Shown here: positions 10,991 through 20,179 of the stretch, in pieces | Layout: each line of letters starts with the position of its first letter | Numbering within the stretch: position 1 is the stretch's first letter | Source of the DNA: Pilatotrama ljubarskyi | Taxonomy: Eukaryota > Basidiomycota > Agaricomycetes > Polyporales > Polyporaceae | Reading direction: 5' to 3' | Length of the DNA stretch: 24,984 nucleotides | NCBI GenBank assembly: GCA_022385805.1 | Contig: MU277686.1 | Location: 461,224 to 486,207 of the forward strand | Translations under genes and position numbers: made by a program | The notes under the pieces: generated by a model | What the model was told of the DNA's origin: nothing | Databases searched by the model: none | Seen by the model: only the letters and a program-made list of their open reading frames with translations

Positions 10991-11926
10991 TGACGTAGGT
11001 CTGCTTCTGGTAGGTGTTGAACTAGGGGCTTAGTAATAGCAGCATAGTCAACCGGTCACACTTAGTCATAGGTGCTGACGCACAGACAATAGAGTTTGTG
11101 GCTGGTAGATACTGGATAGTTCTAGCACAGCCACATGTACAGTAGTATATAAGACCGCTCTGTGGGAGCGGATCTCTAAGTCGCTTTCTACCCTCAACCA
11201 CTACGTGTGCCTCTACCAAGTGCTCCACAGGTAAGCTGAGCCTAGCGGGCTTTCCGCTGCGTGCCAAGCCCTGCTCAACAGTAGGCACATTGTGGTATCT
11301 AACAAATATAGCATTAGAAGATACATAACACAAAAGACTAGCACTCATAGGGTCAACAGACTAGTGGGCCCAGATACCGCATGCGAGGACAGGCTTAGTA
11401 TAACGGGAGAAGCGAGGGGTGAGTGAGAGAGTTATGGCAGAAAGATGGTGGTAGTCATCTAAGCGAGAACATGTAAAATGCTGCTAAGTCCGTTGTGTTC
11501 CACTTGAAAGTCTCGACCATCCCCTCTCTTCTCACCTCTGCCCAGCCTCCCACCTTCTTGTTGCCTCTACTGAGTCTCCTCTTTCATACAATCTGGTGCG
11601 GGGTCCACAATCATTCTAGGGCGGAACTGCGGAGGATATGGCAAGGGTATGAAGGACACCGACAACAGTGCTTCCGCGCAACAGGGTCTACTTGGGGGTA
11701 TGTTCTGGCTTGAACTCAACGAATTAACCGGCCTTGCTGAAGCTGCGCCGTTGAGGGAGGCAGTAGCAGGAACATGCATATTCTAATACAGTGAGAGACT
11801 GAGGTGGCTGACAGAGCTTGCCCAGTATTCTATTTGCTGTAGGAAGAGTGGACATCACTACCATCACTCACAGCTTGGGATGAAATGATACTCGCAAAAG
11901 CACATTAGACACTAGCTGTCAAAGTA
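10991..11926. other. Stretch with weak coding remains only
   Basis: Two minus-strand frames (11348-11022 and 11779-11567) might be 5' exons of the decayed gene at 8740-10990. The second begins with ATG and runs about 70 codons. A plus-strand frame at 11565-11784 (about 70 codons, containing GLLGGMFWLELNELTG) is equally protein-like, so direction is unresolved here. Nothing else is supported. Confidence 0.4.
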
Positions 11927-12816
11927 CTGTGGCGGTCAGAAGTAACTGACCACCCCGCAAATATTCCAAGTTTGAATGTATGTCAAGGGAACCAGGCTGT
12001 GATGATAGTATAGTTTTGAAGTACAGGACAAACCAGATTGAACAGGTGTGGTGTGGTGGAAAGTAGGCTGAAATATACTGCGGCAACATCACATGCTTTT
12101 TATGGTGTCTGCCAGCGCAACATGCATCCCTCCCTTCTCCTTACCTTAATTCACTTCCATTCACATCCTGTACATATTGAACACTACATTCTGCTTCTCA
12201 TTCCTTTGCTCTACATCCTTGCCATCATGACATGAGGTGCTGCGGAAGTAAGCAGAGTCAGGGACATGTCCACTTGGATAGACCTCACTCTGGCCGGCCT
12301 CGCATCCTTACTTCCCAAGAGGTCCATCATCTCAAGTTTGCCGTCACAAGGGGGGATATATGTGATGCTACAGATGCTCAGTGCCTTGAAGTAGCCCACG
12401 TCAGTGCCCGGACTGTGCGCAGAAGGCTTTGCGACATGGATCTGCATGGTTGTGTCAGCCAGCCAAAGCCAGCACTTACCGAGGAAGACAAGCAGGTGTG
12501 CCGTGATTGGCTCAAGGCAGTCAGTGTTATGGGGGTCCGAGAAGTGGGACCTCATTATCTATTTAGACGAGTGCATGGTGAGCCTTACAGGTTCCATTGG
12601 ACACCAATACTCCCGAAGAAGACCAGGAGTGGCTTACCAGCCAGCCTTTGTCCTTCACCAGCTAAGCCACCGAGGGGGGAGTGTAACCTTCTGGGGATGC
12701 ATCACCTCGAGGGAGTTGGTTGCATCCACCGCATTTGCGGTAACATCAATGGCAATGTCTACTGCACCATCCTCAATATAGGCTGGATGACTCTTTCATT
12801 CAAACTGGGAGAATGA
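11927..12816 (+). mobile_element. Tc1-like transposon relic, copy 2 (plus orientation), with broken transposase
   Basis: The 5' terminus CTGTGGCGGTCAGAAGTAAC starts at 11927 after TA (11925-11926) and matches the copy 1 terminus. From 12232 a frame carries a helix-turn-helix N-terminal region (SGRPRILTSQEV, then VSARTVRRRL) up to about 12530. A frameshift leads to the catalytic start (YLDECMVSLTGS, RRRPG, GGSVTFWGCIT; frame from 12404). A second frameshift near 12710 leads to GVGCIHRICGN. After about 12805 the rest of the catalytic domain (second Asp, Glu) and the 3' TIR are absent. It is a dead copy of the same family as the 7.6-8.3 kb relic, in inverted orientation. Confidence 0.78.
12565..12805 (+). 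repeat. 241-bp block nearly identical to 7905-8144 (inverted)
   Basis: Partner of the minus-strand block at 7905-8144. It begins AGACGAGTGCATGG and ends TTTCATTCAAAC. The only length difference seen is one extra G in the run near 12712. Confidence 0.88.
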
Positions 12817-12867
12817 ACCAAGGCTCACCGAGCAGTAGGTCCTGCAGATTTTGGTATCGGCATATCT

Positions 12868-14121
12868 TTGATACCGCATATAGATCCTCTTGAGAACCTG
12901 TCATGTGAGGAGCTCCTCCACGTTCTCTCTGCGATGATGCTAGGACGAGGAACGCCGGGGCACCACTCTGACTCTGGCAGCAGGAGTAGTCCCTCGAGTG
13001 TACCTGGTAGTGCTGGATCGTCGAGGAGTCCTTCCACCGGTACTCCAGATGTCAGAGCTTCCCCGCCTGTTTCCTCCTCCTCACAGGCATCCGACGGAAC
13101 TGAGACTGGGCAGATGAACTATCAACATATGTCGCAGCCTGCCATCGCCCATCCATACCAGAGGGGCCTTCTCTCACATCCCCGGCCCCGGAGCGACCCA
13201 AGCTCCAGCAACGCAGCCCTCCATGGGATCAGCGCCGACAGCAGCTAACTCCAGGCAAGTATCTGCGCTTGGACTCGGCAACCCACCTGCTCTATCCCAT
13301 CTTCCCGGCTTCCAGAGCCTGACACGGGCTCAAGCCGTCAATCAGCAAAGACTTGCATCCTCTGCCTCTTCCCAGCCCCAGGGCCCTGCCAGGCATACCC
13401 GATGTCGTAGACGAGGTCCTGCTGTCCAAGAGGTCGCCCAGATCTTCTTCATCCATGCAGGACACAAATGCCTAATCTTGTGGGGACTGGCTTCACAGAT
13501 CAAGGTATATCCCCCGAAGGTGAGCACATCGTTCTGCGACCCTTGGCGTGTTCCCCAGGTTGAATTACCTTTCTAGGAGAGCCCCACCACTCCCTTCAGC
13601 GACTACCTACAGTGCCGCGAGCTGCGAGGCTCGTTCTCAGAGGCCCTAAGGCAACATGGGCTACTCTTTGAAGAAGTCACGCTTCCTCTGTGACATTGAA
13701 CTCGATCGTGTCTGACATCGCCGCCCGCATGGAGGACTCTGTGCATGCATACAAGTTCGCTGAGACTTCTGGTACCCACATCATCGCTTCTGAGGCTCGC
13801 CCTCTGCACCTACTTGACATCCTCAACAACGGGAGGCCACGGCCATTGACGAATGCTATCCATATGCGTATCTCCCCTATCCTGCTCTCAACAAAGCTTG
13901 CCCAGCTCACTGAACACGGAGGCCCTTTGTACAAGCGGTTTGTGAATGAGTGCACAATTGAGGACAGCTATCTAGTGATCCACCTTGGTGAGTCTTTGGC
14001 ATTTGCAAGCATCGGCCATGTTGTACTCAGGCGATCTTCCCCCCAGCTTGTCGGATGGATCCTCTCATGTTTCATAAATACCATCCAGATGGTCGCCGAC
14101 GCGCTCACCGCTGCATCTCAC
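12868..14121 (+). pseudogene. Frameshifted plus-strand gene of unnamed basidiomycete family
   Basis: I cannot name the function. Consecutive plus-strand pieces read as one protein. 12868-13248 is Ser/Pro-rich and low-complexity. From about 13310 comes LTRAQAVNQQRLASSASS then RRRGPAVQ, reaching QIKVYPPK. A 57-nt phase-0 intron (13520-13576, GTGAGC...TTTCTAG) leads to an exon with ELRGSFSEALRQHGLLFEEV. A one-base frameshift near 13685 is followed by VSDIAARMEDSVHAYKF and LLDILNNGRPRPLTNA. The LTRAQ...RRRGPAV style matches, from memory only, a highly repeated family of basidiomycete hypothetical proteins. In places (13471-13539) another frame looks equally coding, so gene structure is uncertain. 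The copia LTR cuts it at 14122 and supplies the TAG at 14125. A second possible intron is 13988-14030. Confidence 0.5.
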
Positions 14122-14496
14122 TGTTAGCTGCAGTGCGCCTCAGAGCAATCACAATGGCCTATGTCGAGCTCTGTGAAGTCTGGGGACTCCAGGGCTCGAC
14201 ACGGCGCTCTGTGTACTGTGTGCGTTACATAAGGCACTAACTGTACAGTAGAACAAGCCACAGCGCTGGGGAAACGCTCAGAAATCCACAAATGCGAAAA
14301 GGAAGGATGAGGTCCCGGGTTCAATCCCGGGACCGTGCAAATGATTGAGGTGCGAAGTGAGCGATATATCTTGGGAAAGGAGAAAGGGAGCAACGAATGA
14401 AAGGAAGTGGTATAAGTACGCAATGTAAGCGTCCTACGGGGTGAAGCTCGACTTGAAACGGGCACAGAAACTCGAGCAATCACTCAGAGTTCAACA
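14122..14496 (-). repeat. 3' LTR of the copia element (375 bp)
   Basis: On the minus strand it starts TGTTGAACTC, directly after the polypurine tract, and ends CAGCTAACA (TG...CA). It matches 19375-19588 plus 20019-20179. Within it, 14311-14333 contains a GC-rich hairpin with the loop TTCAATC, like a tRNA T-arm. Confidence 0.93.
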
Positions 14497-14505
14497 CTTC
14501 CCCCT
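14497..14505 (-). promoter_or_regulatory. Polypurine tract of the copia element
   Basis: Minus strand AGGGGGAAG immediately precedes TGTTGAAC of the 3' LTR, only a few bases after the pol stop (14512). This is the standard primer site for plus-strand DNA synthesis. Confidence 0.85.
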
Positions 14506-14511
14506 GACCGG

Positions 14512-17500
14512 TCAAGTCCCCAGCCCAAGCATCTTGACCATCTCCAGCACCTTCGGCTTAGCCAGCGACTTGGTGAGGATGTCTGCCGGCATGTCCGCGG
14601 TGCGGAGATGCTCAATCTCAATCTGACCCTTGGCTACTTCATCCCGAAGCCAGTAGAAGCGCAAATCAAGGTGCTTCATGCGGCCATGATGCTCAGGATT
14701 TTTCGCAACAGAGAGCGCAGAGAGATTGTCAATCCTGAGCCGCGAGGCTGCAGAGACGTCGAATCCAAACTCTGTGAGCAGGTTTCGCAGCCAGAGCACT
14801 TCCTGGCCTGCAGAGACCGCTGCAACAAACTCTGCCTCTGTGGTGGAGAGTGCAACAATGGACTGGAGACGACTAGACCAGGAGATCGCACCTGTACCCA
14901 TCTTGATCACATAGCCAGAGGTCGAGCGACCTGTGTCCGGGCAGCCTGCATGGTCTGCATCGGTGTATGAGGTGAAGAGCTCATTGGAGGAGGAAGGGGA
15001 GTAGGTGAGCTTGTAGTCGAGGGTGCCCTTGATGTACCGGAAGAGGTGCTTGACCGCCTTCCAGTGCGCCATCCCAGGGTTCTTTGAGAAGCGAGCCAGG
15101 TTCCCAACAGTGCGGGAAATGTCTGGGCGAGTCGCCACAGCAAGGTAGAAGAGGGAGCTGACGGCCTGGCCATATGAGACATCCTGCATCTCCCAGACGG
15201 TTGAGGGTGTCGAAGGGCCCATGTCGGCGCTGAGGCGAAGGCCAGGGTCCATCGGAGTGCCGACAGGATCGCAGTTGGCAAAGCCGTAGCGCTCCAGGAT
15301 GTCGAGGGCATACTGTCGCTGCGAGATGGAGAGAGAACGCTTCGCTCTGTCGCGCTCAATCTTGACCCCAAGGAGCCAAGACGTCGGCCCTAGGTCCCGG
15401 AGCTTGAAGTGCACACGCAGCTTGTCCTTGACGCGCTGGATGGAGTCCTTTGACTTCGAGGCAATAGTGATGTTGTCGACAAAGACAGGGATGATGATGC
15501 GCACTCCATCACGGAGGTAGACCCACACACTGTGCTCACAGATGAGGCGGTCAAAGCCCAGCTTGGTGAGCACCTCGTGCAGCTTCTCGTGCCAGCAGCG
15601 GCCAGCCTGCTTGAGGCCATAGAGCGACTTGCGCAGGCGCCACACCCAGTCCGGGGACTTCTTCTCAAAGCCCTCAGGCTGCTTCATGTAGACCTCCTCC
15701 TTCAGCTCGCCGTTCAGGTAGGCAGAGGAGATGTCCACAGACTCGAGCTCGAGGTCCTCCAGCGCTGCTAGCGCAAGAATGGCGCGAATCGACGCCCATT
15801 TCGGTGTAGGCGCAAAGGTCTCGTTGTAGTCGAAGCCAGGGCACTGGGAGAAGCCCTTGGCGACAAGGCGACCCTTGTACCGCTCAATGGAGCCGTCTGC
15901 ATTGCGCTTCACCCGGAAGACCCAGCGAGAGCCAATGGCCTTGCGCCCAGGAGGCAGCTGGACCAGCTCAAACGTCTGGTTCTCCACCAGGGACTGGATC
16001 TCGTCCTGTGCAGCCCTCACCAGCGGTCGCGCTCCTCAGGCGCAAGGAGCATGACCTCGGAGATCGACCTGGGCTCCCCAAAGTGCTTCTGACTCACCTT
16101 GAGCGCATGCTCCGCTACAGACTCAAAGGCAAAGGCCAGTGCATCATCATAGGTGAGGTAGTCGTCCCGCTGCGTGCAGTAGACATCCTCGATGCCGGCG
16201 AGCATGGCCTCCAGTGAGCACTCATAGACGTCCTCATGACCCTCTGCCAGAAGGTCGAGTTCGTCGTCTGACGATGCAGGGGAAGGAGGCAGAGCTGAGG
16301 GAGCAGGTGAAGGCGCATGCGCAGGCTCTGGTTCGACTGGTGCATCAATCAGAGGGTCTGGCGAAGGAGAGTGGCGCAGAGGAGTGTCATCGCGTTCTGA
16401 GGGTTCTGGCGTCGCAGCAGGGGAAGGAGTCGCAATCCGGAGTCGCTGAGGCACAAGGTTGCGCCGCTCGAGCTCCTGGTCGTTCAGGGAGCCTTGGAAG
16501 CGAGTGGAGCGTGCAGGGAGGTGCTTGCGAGCCAGAACAGGGTACGGCCTGAAGCCGCCATGTCCCTCTGCCTGCTGGTGGGCTGATGGGCGCACAGGTG
16601 GGCGTGGAGGGGCAGACGCAGGAGCAGCAGGTGGCTGAGGAGCAACCGGGGCAGGCGCAGGAGGTGCAGGAGGGCTAGGCGTGCGTTCAGGCGCAGCAGG
16701 AGAGTGTTCGTGCTGACTCGCAGGTGCAGCAGGCGGCGCAAGGGGTGCAGGAGGCGGTGCAGGAAACGCAGGAGGTGCAGGATCATCCCAGTCGTCTCCC
16801 CCCTGATCCGGCAGCTCTGGCGCATCAGGGACGTCCTCTGGCGGCTTGACAGCTGTCGCAGGATTACCGGGGATGTCCACCTCGTCAAGCGGCAGGCCAA
16901 AAACATGGATGAAGGGCGAGTTTCCTGGGAAGCGGCACTCATCAAACACTGCATGCGACGAAATGATGAATCTCCTTGCAGCAGGGTCCCAGAACCGCCA
17001 TGCCTTGGTGCCCTCGGGGTAGCCAACGAAGATGCACTTGCGGGAGTGCGGCTTCAACGCCTTGTGGTCCTTCTTGCGCACCAGCACATACGCCAGGCAG
17101 CCCAACGTGCGGAAGTACGACACATCTGGCTTGCGGCCCTTTCCCTTCCAAGCAGTGTAGGGAATGACACCTCCAAGCGCAGAGGTGGGCTTGCGGTTGC
17201 GGGTGTGGACAAAGGTAGAGACGGCATGGCCCCAAAACGACGGAGGGAGCTTGGACTGGGCTAGGAGCGCAGTAGCACCTTCAGCAATCGTCCGGTTAGC
17301 TCGCTCTGCGACACCGTTCTGGTGGGGCTCATCTGGCTCGGTGTGCTGGCGCTGGATGCTGTGCTGAGCGCAGAAGTCGTTGTACTCCCTCCCAATGTAC
17401 TCGCCGCCCTTGTAATCGCGCGTAACCTTGATCCTGAGGCCTAGGCAGTTCTCCGCATATGCCTTGTACGCCTGGAAGGCCGCAAACGCGTCGCTCTTGC

Positions 17501-19165
17501 GCTTCAGGTAGGCCACCACCCAAAAACGCGTCGCATCGCAGACAAACGTCATCCAGTAGACGTGTCCTTCGGGCGTAGGCACCGGGAGTCGCCCCTTGAG
17601 GTCGGTGTGGACAAGGGCGAAGGGGATGTGCTTCCTGGATGTGAAACGGGGGATAGGGTGGCGGTTGAGCTTTCCAGCGAGGCAGGGTTCGCAGATGGGG
17701 TCAGGCTTGCGCTTGGAGCGCAGCACAAGGCCGGAGACGAGTCCCTTCTTTATCACTGAGCGCAGGGCATCGAGATTGATGTGGGAGCAGCGCTGGTCCC
17801 GCAGGTGGACGATGCAGAGAGCGCATGCTTCGCCTGAGACACAGTACAGCCGAGTAGATAGCCCACATTGTGCTCATTGACCGAGGCCTCGAAGCGCAGC
17901 TGTCCCTGGTGGTAGAAGAGCACCCGGGACACACACAGCTCGACGGTGTAGCCCTTCTCGCGCGTGAGGTGGAAAACAGACAGTAGATTGCTGGCAAGCG
18001 CAGGGACATGCAGGACGTCATGTAGTACAACTGCAGGCGGCACAACCCCCTCCCTCTCCGCAGGCTGAAAGACCACAGACCCCAACCCAGCAGAGTAGAC
18101 GATGTGCAAATTGGCGAGGTGGATGGGGATGACGTGCGGCGAGTAGGAGCGAAACCAGTGGCGGTGGGGGGGGGTCATGTGTGCAGAAGCACCTGTGTCG
18201 GTGTTCCAGTTAGTCGCTGCTGGTGAGGAGAGCCAAGATGCATGGTCCGAGGTGGACAGGAGGGCAGAAGCGCAGCCAGCACTCACAGTCGCTGCACCAG
18301 CAGACTCCTGGGCAGTGTTTGAGGCATCCTTCGCTTCTGTGGAGGCTTCCGAGGCGGTTTCCTTGCGCTTTCCCTTTCCAGAGCGTTGGTACTGCGTGCG
18401 CTGGGCCGCCTTCTCCTTCGCCTTGGTGCTGGCATCGCGTTTCGCGAAGCACTGGTCCTCGGAGTGGCCAGAGCGACCGCAGAACATGCAGGAGAGCATA
18501 GAGGCGGCATGGGAGAGGGCAGGAGTCGACGAGGGCGCACCCGGCTGGTTTTCAAGCGCAACGAAGGTGTCTTGGAGCTTGTCAAGTGTCAGGGAGTCGT
18601 CCAGCAGCAGCGTCTGGCGCAGGGCGTTGTACTCCGCCGGCAGGGCGCGAATCAGCACCATGAGCACCAATTCGTCGTCCAGCTTGGAGAGATCAAAGTC
18701 CGCAGGGCGCAGAGCCTTCATGTCAGACTTGAGCTGGGATGCTCGCATTGACAGAGTGCTCAGGGACTCGTCGTCCGCCTTGGAGAGCGAGAGGAGGGCA
18801 TTGTAGGTGTTAACACGCGTACAAGGACATTTCTGCATGTGCACAGACTCCAGCTTCCTCCACATCGCACCAGGATTGTCTCGGATCGCCTCCAGGTGTG
18901 TCTGTTGCTCCCTCTCGACGCAATTCTAGATTTCTCCGGTGGCAGCGTCCACCCTGCTGTCATAGTCGCGCAGTTCTTGCCGTTCTCCGCTGTCCAGAGG
19001 CTTCGCGAAGTGCGGTCTGCTCTCAGTGCCCTGCATAATGCGCATGGCACCAAGGGTGCGAAGCCTAGCCTCCATATCGAGCCGCCATTGCTGGTAGTTG
19101 CGATTGGAGAGCTTGGGGAACGAGGCAGGGGACGGCGCAATGGCAGGGGGTGTAGGGCGCGGCAA
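14512..19165 (-). pseudogene. Copia gag-pol polyprotein, one nonsense codon and two frameshifts
   Basis: Order is gag, protease, integrase, RT, RNase H, as in Ty1/copia. Gag has LSNRNYQQWRLDMEARL near its start and a zinc knuckle C-x2-C-x4-H-x4-C at 18490-18449. Protease has DTGASAHM (18199-18176). Integrase has a CEPC pair, then HTDLKG, TRDYKGGEY and NGVAERANR. RT starts after WVFRVKRN, and its active-site box reads FVDN at 15483-15472 where YVDD or FVDD is expected. RNase H shows YTDADHAG and STTEAEF. Lesions: TAG at 18926-18928; a frame change near 17820-17840 in the pre-integrase region; another at about 16018, consistent with one lost base between RDRW and RAAQDEIQ. No ATG precedes the gag similarity in frame, so the true start is not defined (19165 is a TTG). 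The first His of the integrase HHCC motif also seems altered. Confidence 0.9.
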
Positions 19166-19362
19166 GGAGGCGAGGGGGCAAAGATAGGGGGCTCCTGACG
19201 AAGAGGGGAAGAGAAAGTGAGGGGGGACAAACCAGGTAGACCCAGGGAGCGAAAATGCGTCCAGCAGAGCACCAGAACAACAGGGAGCTAGGGAGGTGTG
19301 TAGGGAGGTCTTCAGAGCGTTTGGATGGGCGGGTATGGACGTCTTGAGGCAGTCAGAGCGCA

Positions 19363-19374
19363 GGGCTCATAACC
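19363..19374 (-). promoter_or_regulatory. Primer-binding site, half-tRNA iMet type
   Basis: Minus strand GGTTATGAGCCC directly follows the 5' LTR end (CTAACA). Its complement GGGCTCATAACC is the anticodon arm of initiator tRNA-Met, with CAT as anticodon. Copia-type elements of flies and fungi prime with a 5' half-tRNA cut in the anticodon loop; this fits that mode rather than the usual 3'-end priming. Confidence 0.8.
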
Positions 19375-19588
19375 TGTTAGCTGCAGTGCGCCTCAGAGCG
19401 ATCACAATGGCCTATGTCGAGCTCTGTGAAGTCTGGGGACTCCAGGGCTCGACACGGTGCTCTGTGTACTGTGTGCGTTACATAAGGCACTAACTGTACA
19501 GTAGAACAAGCCACAGCGCTGGGGAAACGCTCAGAAATCCACAAATGCGAAAAGGAAGGATGAGGTCCCGGGTTCAACCCCGGGACAG
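19375..19588 (-). repeat. 5' LTR of copia, inner part (U5 side)
   Basis: Matches 14122-14335 with about three substitutions. It ends at CCCGGGACAG where a solo LTR of the same family is inserted. Confidence 0.9.
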
Positions 19589-20013
19589 TGTTGAACTCTG
19601 AGCGATTGCTCAAGTTCCTGTGCCCGTTTCAAGTCGAGATTCACCCCATAGGGCGCTTGCATTGCGTACTTATATCATTCCTTTCGATTCATTGCTCCCT
19701 TACTCCGTTCTCAAGATATTGCTCACTTCGCATTTTAATCATTTGCACTCACCCGGGATTGAACCCGGGACCTCATCCTTCCTTTTCGCATTTGTTGATT
19801 TCTGAGCGCTTCCCCAGCGCTGTGGCTTGCTCTACTGTACAGTTAGCGCCTTACATAACGCACACAGTACACAGAGCACTGTGTCGAGCCCTGGAGTCCC
19901 CAGACTTCACAGAGCTCGACATAGGTGCGTAGAATAGCTGCTGTCAATGTATTAGACTTCACAGAGCTCGACATAGGCCATTGTGATTGCTCTGAGGCGC
20001 ACTGCAGCTAACA
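19589..20013 (+). repeat. Solo LTR of the copia family, inverted, nested in the 5' LTR
   Basis: It runs TGTTGAACTC...CAGCTAACA on the plus strand, opposite to the host element. It is flanked by the direct 5-bp repeat GACAG (19584-19588 and 20014-20018), a target duplication. It is 50 bp longer than the 375-bp LTR because a 24-bp segment is duplicated (19902-19925 and 19954-19977) around 28 bp of filler. It differs from the host LTRs at roughly 20 sites in its first 160 bp, so it belongs to another, diverged copy. No internal region remains, as after LTR-LTR recombination. Confidence 0.9.
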
Positions 20014-20018
20014 GACAG

Positions 20019-20179
20019 TGCAAATGATTGAGGTGCGAAGTGAGCGATATATCTTGGGAAAGGAGCAAGGGAGCAACGAATGAAAGGAAGTGGTATAAGT
20101 ACGCAATGTAAGCGTCCTACAGGGTGAAGCTCGACTTGAAACGGGCACAGAAACTCGAGCAATCACTCAGAGTTCAATA
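20019..20179 (-). repeat. 5' LTR of copia, outer part (U3 side)
   Basis: Matches 14336-14496 with about three substitutions. The outer terminus reads TATTGAACTC on the minus strand instead of TGTTGAACTC. Confidence 0.9.

Larger units (their letters stand above)
14122..20179 (-). mobile_element. Ty1/copia LTR retrotransposon with nested solo LTR
   Basis: The element reads on the minus strand. Its 5' LTR is 20179-19375, split by a solo LTR at 19589-20013. PBS 19374-19363, gag-pol 19165-14512, PPT 14505-14497 and the 3' LTR 14496-14122 follow. Without the nested solo LTR and its duplication it is about 5.6 kb, usual for copia. The two LTRs differ at about six of 375 sites by eye, so insertion is fairly recent; gag-pol is nevertheless broken. 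The bases outside the LTRs (CTCAC at 14117-14121, AGTGT at 20180-20184) do not form a target duplication. Confidence 0.92.

Noticed and set aside
14311..14335. A complete tRNA gene at the T-arm-like hairpin
   Set aside because: No matching acceptor, D or anticodon arms at normal distance; it is part of the copia LTR and recurs in each LTR.
16214..18806. Long plus-strand frames opposite the copia gag-pol (up to about 209 codons at 18177-18806)
   Set aside because: They are antisense shadows of a GC-rich polyprotein with recognised domains on the minus strand; no domain or splice logic of their own.
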